Of a stretch of DNA of 64,000 bases, positions 42,544 to 51,362 are shown in pieces (the stretch's first letter is position 1; every line of letters begins with the position of its first letter). The notes under the pieces were generated by a model. That model searched no databases and was not told the DNA's origin. It saw only the letters and a list, made by a program, of their open reading frames with translations. The stretch is from NCBI RefSeq assembly GCF_023101665.1, contig NZ_CP082161.1:2790001-2854000 (forward strand), read 5' to 3'. The position numbers and the translations under genes were made by a program. Origin of the DNA: Bradyrhizobium sp. 195. GTDB taxonomy: Bacteria > Pseudomonadota > Alphaproteobacteria > Rhizobiales > Xanthobacteraceae.

Positions 42544-44061
42544 TCAGCTTTCGTCGGTTGCCGGCAAGGTGAAGCGGAATGTCGCTCCGCCCGCTGCGTT
42601 GCTCTCGGCCCACATGCGGCCGCCGTGAGCCTCGATGATCGAGCGGCTGATGGAAAGCCCTACGCCCATGCCGGTGTCTTTGGTGGTGAAGAAGGTCTGG
42701 AACAGGTTTGGAATGACGTCGTCCCGGAAGCCCGAGCCGGTGTCGGAGACCTCCACCTCGATCATGTCGTCAGCGACACGGGTGTTGGCGACCACGAGCT
42801 CGCGCCGCTGTGACTGCGCCATTGCTTCGAGCGCGTTGCGAAACAGATTGACCAGCACCTGTTGGATCTGCACGCGGTCGGCAAGGACGAGATCGGCGTC
42901 AGGATCGAGGCTGAAGCGGAGCTGCACGTTCTGCTCGCGCGCGCCGGCGAGCCCGAGCGCGCCCGCCTCCTCGATCAGCTTGGACAGGCTCTCGACCCGC
43001 TTCTCCGATTCGCCGCGGGAGACGAAGTCGCGCAGGCGCCGGATGATCTGGCCGGCGCGCAAGGCCTGCTCTGCCGCGCGATCGAGCGCGCTTTCAACCT
43101 TCGGCATGTTGGGATCGCTGCTACCGGCGAGGAGGCGCCGCGATCCCTTCATGTAATTGCTGATCGCGGCCAGCGGCTGGTTGAGTTCGTGGGCGAGCGC
43201 GGAGGCCATTTCACCCATCGCGGTCAGCCGCGAGACGTGAACGAGCTCGGATTGCAATTCCTGGAGTCGGGCCTGGGTCTGCTGGTGCTCGGTGAGGTCG
43301 CGGACGAAGCCGGTGAAATAGGGCTCGCCGCCGGACTCCATCTCGCCGATCGACAGGTGCATCGGAAAAGTCGTGCCGTCGCGGCGCTTGCCGGTCACGA
43401 TGCGGCCGATACCGATGATGTGCGGATCGCTCGTGGTTCGGTATCGGGCGATGTAGCCGTCGTGGCGGGTGCGGTCGGGCTCCGGCATCAGGATGCTGAC
43501 GTTCTGGCCGATCGCCTCGTGCTCGGGCCAGCCGAACAGGCGTTCCGCCGCCGTGCTGAAGAGCTGCATGATGCCGTGGCCGTCGATGACGATCATGGCA
43601 TCGGGAATGGTGTGGAGGATGGAGCGGAGGTGACTCTCGCGCGTGCGCAGCGCCTCCTCGACCTGCTTCTCCTCGTCGATGTCGAGAAAGATGCCGCTGA
43701 GATGACGGGCGGCGCCGGATTCGTCGCGTATGACTCCCGCCCGGGCGCGAATCCATTGCCCGTTGCCGGAGGGGCTCGCGACCCGAAAGGACACGTCGAA
43801 GCCGCCGCCGTGTTTGGAGACGCGCTTGATCGCACCCTCCACACGCTCGCGATCCCTGGGCTCGAGACGCGACAGGAAGAGCTCGTAGCCCGGTGGTTGA
43901 TTCTGTTCGATCCCGAGCAGGCTCCTGGCGGTATCCGACCAGTCCAATTCCCGCGTTGAGAGGTCGAGATCCCAGGTGCCGACGCCGAACCCTTCGATCC
44001 GAACCCGGAAATGCTCGCCGCGACCGTCGTCAGGCGGGTGCGTTACACGGGTCGGCGACAA
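42544..44061 (-). CDS. fixL: FixL, heme-based oxygen-sensor histidine kinase
   Basis: 505 residues, soluble as in Bradyrhizobium (no membrane helices). A first PAS domain, then the heme PAS domain with proximal ligand His200 (PEPDRTRHDGYIARYR) and Arg220 (IIGIGRIVTGKRRDG). Transmitter with phospho-accepting His291 (ASALAHELNQPLAAI) and an ATPase with N, G1 and G2 boxes (NLFRNALEAM, DTGSGF, GMGVGLSISRSII). All three numbered residues coincide with the B. diazoefficiens protein. Oxygen binding turns the kinase off. Confidence 0.98.
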   Translation of the reverse strand: MSPTRVTHPPDDGRGEHFRVRIEGFGVGTWDLDLSTRELDWSDTARSLLGIEQNQPPGYELFLSRLEPRDRERVEGAIKRVSKHGGGFDVSFRVASPSGNGQWIRARAGVIRDESGAARHLSGIFLDIDEEKQVEEALRTRESHLRSILHTIPDAMIVIDGHGIMQLFSTAAERLFGWPEHEAIGQNVSILMPEPDRTRHDGYIARYRTTSDPHIIGIGRIVTGKRRDGTTFPMHLSIGEMESGGEPYFTGFVRDLTEHQQTQARLQELQSELVHVSRLTAMGEMASALAHELNQPLAAISNYMKGSRRLLAGSSDPNMPKVESALDRAAEQALRAGQIIRRLRDFVSRGESEKRVESLSKLIEEAGALGLAGAREQNVQLRFSLDPDADLVLADRVQIQQVLVNLFRNALEAMAQSQRRELVVANTRVADDMIEVEVSDTGSGFRDDVIPNLFQTFFTTKDTGMGVGLSISRSIIEAHGGRMWAESNAAGGATFRFTLPATDES

Positions 44062-44195
44062 GCGAAGACTCCCAATTTCGTGCTGCGGGCGTGGCGCCGC
44101 GAATGTGGCCGCAATTTTCCCTCAAGGCCGGGCCTGAGGCAAGTTCGGATGTCTGATTCCATTGGCGGATTTCCCGCGAGATGGCGCCCGGCGGT

Positions 44196-44209
44196 TTGAT
44201 CTATCTCAT
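44196..44209 (+). promoter_or_regulatory. Imperfect FixK2-like box upstream of the universal stress protein gene
   Basis: TTGATCTATCTCAT fits TTGA-N6-TCAA except for the last base. Its centre at 44202.5 predicts a start near 44243 if bound at -40.5, 27 bases before the preferred ATG at 44270. Position and neighbourhood favour it, but one mismatch leaves doubt. Confidence 0.45.
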
Positions 44210-44269
44210 CCTGCCCCGCGCCGGGATGGCTAGATTTCGCGCCAGTTCATGCCTGTGCGGAGAATCCCG

Positions 44270-45103
44270 ATGACATACGCGACCGTGATGGTCAGCTTGG
44301 CGCTCGACCAGTCCAACGAGGCGCGTCTTCAGGTCGCGGGCGAGCTCGCCGAGCGATTCGAGGCTGATATCGTCGGGGTTGCCGCCGGGCAGTTCGCGCC
44401 GCCGCTCTATTTCACCGACGGCGCCGAGGCGCAGGCGCTGATCGAAGAGGGTGAGGACTCCGTCAAGCGGCGCCTTGCCGGACTGGAGGCGCAATTCCGC
44501 GCCGCAATGCGAACGCGCGGCGGACGTGCGGAATGGCGCAGTGCCATGGATTTTCCGGCGCGATTCGTGCTGGCGCAGGCGCGCTGCGCCGACATCGTCG
44601 TCAGCGGCGGACAGAGCCCGGCCTTCTCCGACGCGTTCGCGCTCGCAAGCCCCAAGGATCTGGTGATGCAGGCCGGTCGCCCGCTTCTGGTCGTCCCCGA
44701 CCGGGCCGAATGGCTCGATCTGCGCAGCGTGCTGGTGGCGTGGAAGGACACGCCGGAATCGCGGCGGGCGGTGGCCGAAGCGCTGCCGATGCTGCGCAAG
44801 GCGCAGGACGTCACCATCGTCGAGGTGCCGGAGCATGATGACGATCGCTCGGCCGTGATGGCCGGCGTCACCGACGTTGCCGCCTGGCTCGCCCGTCACG
44901 GCATCACCGCGGTCGCGCGCGTCCCGGAAGCCGTGCGAGGGGAAACCGCCGCCGCGCAACTGGAGAAAATCGCCGGCGAGACTGGCGTCGGCCTGATCGT
45001 TGCGGGCGCCTATGGTCATTCGCGGTTTCGCGAGCTGATCCTCGGCGGCGTCACCGAATATCTGGTCACGCAATCGGTGCGCAGCGTGCTGCTGTCGCAC
45101 TGA
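44270..45103 (+). CDS. Universal stress protein, two UspA-like domains
   Basis: 277 residues from the ATG at 44270 (CGGAGA six bases upstream). An ATG at 44249 lacks a ribosome site. Residues about 1-145 form a first UspA-like unit with degraded nucleotide site. Residues about 155-277 form a second that ends VGLIVAGAYGHSRFRELILGG, an intact GxxGHSR ATP-binding motif. Located between fixL and the cbb3 genes in the same direction as fixN, as in B. diazoefficiens, so low-oxygen induction is expected. Confidence 0.88.
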   Translation: MTYATVMVSLALDQSNEARLQVAGELAERFEADIVGVAAGQFAPPLYFTDGAEAQALIEEGEDSVKRRLAGLEAQFRAAMRTRGGRAEWRSAMDFPARFVLAQARCADIVVSGGQSPAFSDAFALASPKDLVMQAGRPLLVVPDRAEWLDLRSVLVAWKDTPESRRAVAEALPMLRKAQDVTIVEVPEHDDDRSAVMAGVTDVAAWLARHGITAVARVPEAVRGETAAAQLEKIAGETGVGLIVAGAYGHSRFRELILGGVTEYLVTQSVRSVLLSH

Positions 45104-45137
45104 CGGCCGGCCGAAAGCCATTCGAGGAGGACGCGCC

Positions 45138-45563
45138 GTGTACAAATTTCTTGAAGAGACCGTCGACGGCTACATGACGCGCAACGTCAAGGCGGTGCGG
45201 CGCGACCACGATCTGCTCGCGCTGAGCGAGATGTTCGAGACCGACGATTTCAACTCCTATCCGGTCGAGGACGACGGGCAGGTCGTCGGCATCGTCACCA
45301 AGTTCGACATCCTGAAGTGCTTCGCGTTCTCGCCGAGCCAGATGCTGCCGCGCTATCACGAGCTGATGAGCCGCAAGATCGGCGACGTCATGACGCCGGA
45401 GTTCATCTATGTCAGCCCCGACACGCGGCTCACGCGCGTGCTCCAGATCATGGTCGAGCACCGCATCAGGAGCATCATCGTGCTCGATAGCGTGCAGAAG
45501 CTGGTCGGAATCATCGCCCGCGAGGACGTCATCGCGGCACTCAAGGCGACGGCGCTCGACTGA
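45138..45563 (+). CDS. CBS-domain pair protein
   Basis: 141 residues forming one Bateman module: CBS1 (VDGYMTRNVKAVRRDHDLLA to GIVTKFDILKCF) and CBS2 (GDVMTPEFIYVSPDTRLTRV to LVGIIAREDVIAALKA). No fused catalytic domain. Probably senses adenine nucleotides and modulates a partner. It follows the Usp gene by 34 bases with GAGGAGGA as the ribosome site, so the two are likely co-transcribed. Confidence 0.9.
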   Translation: MYKFLEETVDGYMTRNVKAVRRDHDLLALSEMFETDDFNSYPVEDDGQVVGIVTKFDILKCFAFSPSQMLPRYHELMSRKIGDVMTPEFIYVSPDTRLTRVLQIMVEHRIRSIIVLDSVQKLVGIIAREDVIAALKATALD

Positions 45564-45570
45564 GGCGGTG

Positions 45571-45665
45571 CCGTAGGTGGGCAAAGCGAAGCGTGCCCAC
45601 CATTTCTGTCGCGGTGTTGGATAGAAGGTGGGCACGGCGCAAGTGCGCCTTTGCCCACCCTACGG
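45571..45665. repeat. Intergenic palindromic repeat (GTGGGCAAAGCG family)
   Basis: Left arm ccgtaggtgggcaaagcg (45571) is complementary to cgcctttgcccaccctacgg (to 45665). It starts eight bases after the CBS gene stop and ends about 75 bases before the FixK2 box of fixN, so it may insulate the two transcripts. Confidence 0.85.
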
Positions 45666-45741
45666 TTCTGGACTGCGCCGTAAAAATACCGGTGCCGACC
45701 CGCAAATGTGCCGCGCGATACTTCGAACTCAAACGCATATC

Positions 45742-45755
45742 TTGATTTCAATCAA
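45742..45755 (+). promoter_or_regulatory. FixK2 box of fixNOQP
   Basis: TTGATTTCAATCAA, a perfect palindromic match to TTGA-N6-TCAA. Its centre at 45748.5 predicts transcription from about 45789, 25 bases before the fixN ATG. Confidence 0.93.
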
Positions 45756-45813
45756 TTACCCGCGAGGGTGAATGTGGTTTCTGGCCTCGTGTTCTTTCGA
45801 GAGAGAATCCGCG

Positions 45814-47463
45814 ATGAGCCAGCCCTCCATCTCCAAATCCATGACATCAGGTGAAAGCGGCCTGGCTGTCGGGTTCGCCGTCACCGCCTTCCTCTGCGTG
45901 ATCGCCTCGGCCAAGGCGCTCGATGCGCCCTTTGCCTTCCATGCCGCGCTCAGCGCGGTGGCGAGCCTCGCCGCGGTGTTCGTCATTATCAACCGCTATT
46001 TCGATCGTCCGGCGGCGCTGCCGCCGGCGGAGATCAACGGCCGCCCCAACTACAACATGGGCCCGATCAAGTTCACCGCCGTGATGGCGATGTTCTGGGG
46101 CATTGCGGGCTTCCTCGTCGGCCTCATCATCGCCTCGCAGCTGGCCTGGCCGGCGCTGAACTTCGATCTGCCATGGACCAGCTTCGGCCGCCTGCGGCCG
46201 CTGCACACCTCCGCGGTGATCTTCGCTTTCGGCGGCAACGTGCTGATCGGCACGTCGCTCTATGTCGTGCAGAAGTCCTGCCGCGTGCGCCTTGCCGGCG
46301 ACCTCGCGCCCTGGTTCGTCGTGATCGGCTACAACTTCTTCATCCTGATCGCCGGCACCGGCTATCTGCTCGGCGTCACCCAGTCGAAGGAATATGCCGA
46401 GCCCGAATGGTATGCCGACCTTTGGCTGACCATCGTCTGGGTCGCTTATCTCCTCGTCTTCCTTGCCACCATCATCAGGCGCAAGGAGCCGCACATCTTC
46501 GTCGCGAACTGGTTCTATCTGGCCTTCATCGTGACGATTGCCGTCCTGCATCTCGGCAACAATCCGGCGCTTCCGGTCTCGGTGTTCGGCTCGAAGTCCT
46601 ACATTGCCTGGGGCGGCATCCAGGACGCCATGTTCCAGTGGTGGTACGGCCATAACGCGGTCGGATTCTTCCTGACCGCCGGCTTCCTCGCCATCATGTA
46701 CTACTTCATCCCCAAGCGCGCCGAGCGGCCGATCTATTCCTATCGGCTGTCGATCATCCACTTCTGGGCGCTGATCTTCCTCTACATCTGGGCCGGCCCT
46801 CACCATCTGCACTACACGGCGCTGCCGGACTGGACGCAGACGCTGGGCATGACCTTCTCGATCATGCTGTGGATGCCCTCCTGGGGCGGCATGATCAACG
46901 GCCTGATGACGCTGTCGGGTGCCTGGGACAAGCTACGCACCGACCCCGTGCTGCGCATGCTGGTGGTCTCCGTCGCCTTCTACGGCATGTCGACCTTCGA
47001 AGGCCCGATGATGTCGATCAAGGTGGTCAACTCGCTCAGCCACTATACCGACTGGACCATCGGCCACGTGCATTCCGGCGCGCTCGGCTGGGTCGGCTTC
47101 GTCTCCTTCGGCGCGCTCTACTGCCTGGTGCCGTGGGTCTGGAATCGCAAGGGGCTCTACAGCCTGAAGCTCGTCAACTGGCACTTCTGGGTCGCGACCC
47201 TCGGCATCGTCCTCTACATCTCGGCGATGTGGGTGTCCGGCATCCTCCAGGGCCTGATGTGGCGCGCCTACACCTCGCTCGGCTTCCTCGAATATTCCTT
47301 CATCGAGACCGTCGAGGCGATGCATCCCTTCTACATCATCCGCGCCGCCGGCGGCGGGCTGTTCCTGATCGGCTCGCTGATCATGGCCTACAATCTCTGG
47401 ATGACCGTTCGCGTCGGCGAACAGGAAGCCCAGATGCCCGTCGCTCTTCAGCCGGCGGAATGA
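45814..47463 (+). CDS. fixN: FixN, cbb3 cytochrome oxidase subunit I
   Basis: Catalytic subunit of the high-affinity terminal oxidase used in microaerobic growth and symbiosis. 549 residues from the ATG at 45814 ([16 protein letters not shown] upstream). An earlier ATG at 45772 would leave almost no leader after the predicted start. About 12-14 helices. Metal-ligand histidines lie in [41 protein letters not shown] and [17 protein letters not shown]. Lacks the subunit I Tyr-His pattern of aa3 oxidases, as cbb3 does. Followed by fixO ten bases on. Confidence 0.98.
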   Translation: MSQPSISKSMTSGESGLAVGFAVTAFLCVIASAKALDAPFAFHAALSAVASLAAVFVIINRYFDRPAALPPAEINGRPNYNMGPIKFTAVMAMFWGIAGFLVGLIIASQLAWPALNFDLPWTSFGRLRPLHTSAVIFAFGGNVLIGTSLYVVQKSCRVRLAGDLAPWFVVIGYNFFILIAGTGYLLGVTQSKEYAEPEWYADLWLTIVWVAYLLVFLATIIRRKEPHIFVANWFYLAFIVTIAVLHLGNNPALPVSVFGSKSYIAWGGIQDAMFQWWYGHNAVGFFLTAGFLAIMYYFIPKRAERPIYSYRLSIIHFWALIFLYIWAGPHHLHYTALPDWTQTLGMTFSIMLWMPSWGGMINGLMTLSGAWDKLRTDPVLRMLVVSVAFYGMSTFEGPMMSIKVVNSLSHYTDWTIGHVHSGALGWVGFVSFGALYCLVPWVWNRKGLYSLKLVNWHFWVATLGIVLYISAMWVSGILQGLMWRAYTSLGFLEYSFIETVEAMHPFYIIRAAGGGLFLIGSLIMAYNLWMTVRVGEQEAQMPVALQPAE

Positions 47464-47473
47464 GGAGTCTTCC

Positions 47474-48208
47474 ATGTCGTTCTGGACACGCCATCAAATC
47501 TTCGAAAAGAACTCGATCGTCCTGATCGTCGGCATCTTGCTGGTGATCGCGATCGGCGGCCTCGTCGAGATCACCCCGCTGTTCTATCTCAAGAGCACGA
47601 TCGAGGCGGTCGACGGCGTCAGGCCGTACACGCCGCTGGAGCTCGCCGGGCGCAACGTCTATGTCCGCGAAGGCTGCTATCTCTGCCATTCGCAGATGAT
47701 CCGCCCCTTGCGCGACGAGGTCGAGCGCTACGGCCACTTCTCGCTCGCCGCCGAGAGCATGTACGACCACCCGTTCCAGTGGGGCTCGAAGCGCACCGGT
47801 CCCGACCTTGCCCGCGTCGGCGCAAAGTATTCCGACGACTGGCACGTGACCCACCTGACCAACCCGCGCGCGATCGTGCCGCAGTCGGTGATGCCGGGCT
47901 ATCCGTTCCTGAGCCAAACCGAGGTCGATCCCGATGCGATCGCCGACCACATGAAGACGCTGAAGGCCGTCGGCACGCCCTACACCGACGACCAGCTCGC
48001 CAATGCGGGCGCCGACCTGAAGGCGCAGGCCGACCCCGACAATGCCGGCAGCGACGCCTTCAGCAAGCGCTACGCCAAGGCGGCCGTGCGCAACTTCGAC
48101 GGCAAGGCCGGCACGCCGACCGAGATGGACGCGCTGATCGCCTATTTGCAGATGCTCGGCACGCTGGTCGATTTCAAGATCTACAACGAGAAAGCCAATC
48201 TTCGCTGA
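47474..48208 (+). CDS. fixO: FixO, monoheme cytochrome c subunit of cbb3 oxidase
   Basis: 244 residues. One N-terminal membrane anchor ([20 protein letters not shown]) and a periplasmic heme site CYLCHSQM (Cys68, Cys71, His72), with an axial Met expected in the VMPGYPFL region. Passes electrons from FixP to FixN. Ends 13 bases before fixQ. Confidence 0.97.
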   Translation: MSFWTRHQIFEKNSIVLIVGILLVIAIGGLVEITPLFYLKSTIEAVDGVRPYTPLELAGRNVYVREGCYLCHSQMIRPLRDEVERYGHFSLAAESMYDHPFQWGSKRTGPDLARVGAKYSDDWHVTHLTNPRAIVPQSVMPGYPFLSQTEVDPDAIADHMKTLKAVGTPYTDDQLANAGADLKAQADPDNAGSDAFSKRYAKAAVRNFDGKAGTPTEMDALIAYLQMLGTLVDFKIYNEKANLR

Positions 48209-48221
48209 GAAGGCATCAACG

Positions 48222-48386
48222 ATGAAAGCCATCCTGACACTCGACAATCTCGCGTCCGGCCTCGTGACCACGATCTGGACGCCGGTGTTCGTCGCGATCT
48301 TTCTCGCGATCATCGCCTACGCATTCTGGCCCCGTAACAAGGCTGTGTTCGACGAAGCGGCACACCTGCCGTTGCGGGAGGAGTAA
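48222..48386 (+). CDS. fixQ: FixQ, small cbb3 oxidase subunit
   Basis: 54 residues from the ATG at 48222. One membrane helix (TPVFVAIFLAIIAYAFWP), then a short acidic tail ending PLREE. Helps FixP associate with the oxidase core. It lies between fixO and fixP with six bases before fixP, the standard order. Confidence 0.95.
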   Translation: MKAILTLDNLASGLVTTIWTPVFVAIFLAIIAYAFWPRNKAVFDEAAHLPLREE

Positions 48387-48392
48387 GAGATC

Positions 48393-49268
48393 ATGACCGA
48401 TCATCATAGCGACATCGATTCCGTCACCGGCAAGTCCACGACCGGACATGAATGGGACGGGATCAAGGAGCTCAACACGCCGCTGCCGCGCTGGTGGGTG
48501 ATCAGCTTCTACCTCACCATCGTCTGGGCGGTCGCCTACTGGATCGTCTATCCGGCCTGGCCGCTGATCTCCAGCAATACCACGGGCCTATTCGGCTATT
48601 CGTCGCGCGCCGATGTCGCGGTCGAGCTCGCCAACCTCGAGAAGATCCGGGGCGACAAGATGGCGGCGCTGGGCAAGGCCTCCCTCGCCGACATCGAGAA
48701 GGACCCGGCCTTGCTGGCGCTCGCCCGCGCCAAGGGCAAGACCGTGTTCGGCGACAATTGTGCGCCGTGCCACGGCTCTGGTGGCGCCGGCGCCAAGGGC
48801 TATCCGAACCTGAACGACGACGACTGGCTGTGGGGCGGCACGCTCGACCAGATCATGCAGACCATCCAGTTCGGCGCGCGTTCCGGTCATGCCAAGGCCC
48901 ATGAGGGCCAGATGCTCGCCTTCGGCAAGGACGGCGTGCTGAAGGCGGACGAGATCGTCACGGTCGCCAACTACGTGCGCTCGCTGGCTGGCCTTCCGAC
49001 CCGCAAGGGCTTCGATGCCGCCAAGGGCGAGAAGATCTTCGCGGAGAATTGCGTTGCCTGCCACGGCGACGGCGGCCAGGGCAACCCGTCGATGGGCGCA
49101 CCAAACCTGACCGACAAGATCTGGCTGTACGGCTCCGACGAAGCGGCTTTGATCGAGACCATCAGCCAGGGTCGTGCCGGCGTCATGCCAGCGTGGGAAG
49201 GGCGGCTCGATCCTGCCACCATCAAGGCGATGGCGGTCTACGTCCACTCGCTGGGCGGCGGAAAATAG
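48393..49268 (+). CDS. fixP: FixP, diheme cytochrome c subunit of cbb3 oxidase
   Basis: 291 residues. A cytoplasmic N terminus, one or two membrane segments (WWVISFYLTIVWAVAYWIVY) and two periplasmic heme c motifs, CAPCH (123-127) and CVACH (220-224). Receives electrons from the bc1 complex or soluble cytochromes. Last gene of fixNOQP, followed by a small hairpin and the fixG promoter. Confidence 0.97.
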   Translation: MTDHHSDIDSVTGKSTTGHEWDGIKELNTPLPRWWVISFYLTIVWAVAYWIVYPAWPLISSNTTGLFGYSSRADVAVELANLEKIRGDKMAALGKASLADIEKDPALLALARAKGKTVFGDNCAPCHGSGGAGAKGYPNLNDDDWLWGGTLDQIMQTIQFGARSGHAKAHEGQMLAFGKDGVLKADEIVTVANYVRSLAGLPTRKGFDAAKGEKIFAENCVACHGDGGQGNPSMGAPNLTDKIWLYGSDEAALIETISQGRAGVMPAWEGRLDPATIKAMAVYVHSLGGGK

Positions 49269-49283
49269 CCTGCCGGTAACAGG

Positions 49284-49310
49284 CGGGGGTGAACAAAAAT
49301 GCCCCCGTTT
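49284..49310 (+). terminator. Weak terminator between fixP and fixG
   Basis: Arms cggggg (49284-49289) and cccccg (49302-49307) with a 12-base A-rich loop and a short TTT. It overlaps the start of the fixG FixK2 box. A partial stop separating the two fix operons is plausible. Confidence 0.4.
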
Positions 49311-49322
49311 GAGCTGGATCAA
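49309..49322 (+). promoter_or_regulatory. FixK2 box of fixGHIS
   Basis: TTGAGCTGGATCAA matches TTGA-N6-TCAA exactly. The centre at 49315.5 predicts a start near 49356, 23 bases before the fixG ATG, so fixGHIS has its own FixK2-dependent promoter. Confidence 0.92.
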
Positions 49323-49378
49323 CTGACGCGGCGGCGTCGGGTCTAGGTTTAATCGCACCTCTCGAAAAGCTCTAGGTG

Positions 49379-50845
49379 ATGAACAAGACCGTGAACCCGA
49401 AAGACCTCACATTGGACGACGACAACGGGCCGCTCTACGCGGCCCGGAAGAAGGTCTATCCCCAGAGCGTCTCCGGCACGTTCCGCCGGATCAAATGGGG
49501 CCTGATGGCGTTCTGCCTCGGTGTCTATTATTTCCTGCCCTTCGTGCGTTGGAACCGCGGCCTCGGCGCGCCCAGCCAGGCGGTGCTGATCGACCTTCCC
49601 AACAGCCGCTTCTATTTCTTCTTCATCGAGCTGTGGCCGCAGGAGGTCTACTACTTCACGGGCCTGTTGATCGTCGCCGCGGTGGCGCTGTTCCTGATGA
49701 ACTCGCTCGGCGGCCGCATCTGGTGCGGCTATCTCTGCCCGCAGACGGTGTGGACCGACCTGTTCTACGCCGTCGAGCGTCTGATCGAGGGCGACCGGCG
49801 CGAGCGGATGAAGAAGGACAAATCGTCCGATCCGATGAAGCTCGAGCGCATCTCCGAGATCGTGCTCAAGCATTCGATCTGGCTCCTGATCGCCTGGTGG
49901 ACCGGCGGCGCCTGGGTGCTCTATTTCAACGACGCGCCGACGCTGGTAAAGGAGCTCGTCACCTTCCAGGCGCCGATGATCGCCTATATCTGGATCGGCA
50001 TCCTGACCGCGACGACCTACGTGCTCGCCGGCTTCATGCGCGAGCAGGTCTGCACCTATATGTGCCCGTGGCCGCGGATTCAGGCCGCGCTCACCGACGA
50101 ATGGGCGCTCAACGTCACCTATCGCTACGACCGAGGCGAGAAGCGTACCTCGGTCAAGAAGGCTGCCGAGCTGCGCGCGCTCGGCGAGCAGGTTGGCGAT
50201 TGCGTCGATTGCTACCAGTGCGTCGCGGTTTGCCCCACCGGCATCGACATCCGAAACGGACCGCAGATGGAATGCATTCAGTGCGGTCTCTGCATCGACG
50301 CCTGCGACAACGTGATGACGAAAATCGGCCGACCGAAGCGCCTGATCGGCTACGACAACGACATCAACATTCAGCGCCGCCAGGAAGGCAAGGCGCCGAT
50401 CTACCGCATCGTCCGGCCCCGCACCATCGTCTACAGCGCCATTATCGCGGCCATCGGCGGCTTCATGATCTACACGCTGGCGACGCGCAGCCTGCTCGAC
50501 GTCAACGTCCTGCACGATCGCAATCCGGTCGCGGTCAAGCTCAGCGACGGCTCGATCCGCAACGCCTACACGGTGCGCCTGCTGAACAAGAGCGGCTACG
50601 ACCGTGTCATCGCGATCGACGCGAACGGTCCGGCCAACGCGACCATTCACGTGATCGGCGTCGATTCAGTGACGCCGGACCGGCCGATGATCGTGATACC
50701 GCGCGACTCCACCAGCGAGCTGCGGCTGCTTGTCACGGCGCCGGCCGAGAACAACACGGAGAAGTCGGTCCCCGTTCGCTTCCACGTCACCGATATCGGG
50801 CTCGGCGAGGTCGCTTCCGCCACCGACAATTTCGTCTCGCCTTGA
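49379..50845 (+). CDS. fixG: FixG, membrane ferredoxin-like cbb3 assembly protein
   Basis: 488 residues from the ATG at 49379; the GTG directly before it is a possible alternative. About five membrane helices, a cysteine pair in WCGYLCPQTVW and MCPWPR, and two 4Fe-4S clusters near residues 275-310 (CVDCYQCVAVCPTG, ECIQCGLCIDACDNV). The C-terminal third is a periplasmic immunoglobulin-like domain. Relative of CcoG, thought to reduce Cu(II) for delivery to the oxidase. Confidence 0.97.
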   Translation: MNKTVNPKDLTLDDDNGPLYAARKKVYPQSVSGTFRRIKWGLMAFCLGVYYFLPFVRWNRGLGAPSQAVLIDLPNSRFYFFFIELWPQEVYYFTGLLIVAAVALFLMNSLGGRIWCGYLCPQTVWTDLFYAVERLIEGDRRERMKKDKSSDPMKLERISEIVLKHSIWLLIAWWTGGAWVLYFNDAPTLVKELVTFQAPMIAYIWIGILTATTYVLAGFMREQVCTYMCPWPRIQAALTDEWALNVTYRYDRGEKRTSVKKAAELRALGEQVGDCVDCYQCVAVCPTGIDIRNGPQMECIQCGLCIDACDNVMTKIGRPKRLIGYDNDINIQRRQEGKAPIYRIVRPRTIVYSAIIAAIGGFMIYTLATRSLLDVNVLHDRNPVAVKLSDGSIRNAYTVRLLNKSGYDRVIAIDANGPANATIHVIGVDSVTPDRPMIVIPRDSTSELRLLVTAPAENNTEKSVPVRFHVTDIGLGEVASATDNFVSP

Positions 50846-50859
50846 GTCTGGAGTGAGCC

Positions 50860-51351
50860 ATGGCATCCGCCCCGAAGCCGTTGACCGGAACGAAAGTCTT
50901 CCTGATGCTGGTCGCTTTCTTCGGCCTCGTGATCGGCGTCAACGTCACCATGATGAAGCTTGCGATCGCGACGCTGCCCGGCACCGATGTGGACAGCCCC
51001 TATGCCGCCGGCCTGACCTACGACCGCGAGATCTCGGCGGCGCATGACCAGGCGCTGCGCAAATGGAAGGTCAACGCCCATATCGAGCGGCGCAACGACG
51101 GCGGCGCCGTGGTCCAGGTCGAAGCCCGCGATGCCGGCGGTCAGCCGATCGCCGGACTGAAATTCGGCGGACGGCTGGAGCGGCCGACCGACAAGCGCGC
51201 CGATCTCGCCGTCGAGCTCACCGAGGCCGGCATCGGCCTCTATCGCGGCAATGCCGAGTCCGTCGCGCCCGGGCAATGGGATCTGGTGATCGAGGGCGAG
51301 GCGCGGGGGACGCGCGTGTTCCTGTCGCGCAATCGCGTGATCCTGAACTGA
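50860..51351 (+). CDS. fixH: FixH, cbb3 assembly protein
   Basis: 163 residues. One N-terminal membrane anchor (VFLMLVAFFGLVIGVNVTMM) and a periplasmic beta domain of the FixH family (PYAAGLTYDREISAAHDQAL, KFGGRLERPTDKRADLAVEL). Needed with FixG and FixI for making active cbb3 oxidase. Lies 14 bases after fixG. Confidence 0.96.
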   Translation: MASAPKPLTGTKVFLMLVAFFGLVIGVNVTMMKLAIATLPGTDVDSPYAAGLTYDREISAAHDQALRKWKVNAHIERRNDGGAVVQVEARDAGGQPIAGLKFGGRLERPTDKRADLAVELTEAGIGLYRGNAESVAPGQWDLVIEGEARGTRVFLSRNRVILN

Positions 51352-51362
51352 GGGACTTCGAC

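Noticed and set aside
51063..51362. N-terminal extension of FixI by 100 codons
   Set aside because: It overlaps fixH in another frame. The ATG at 51363 gives the family length and places the CAGC motif near residue 30.
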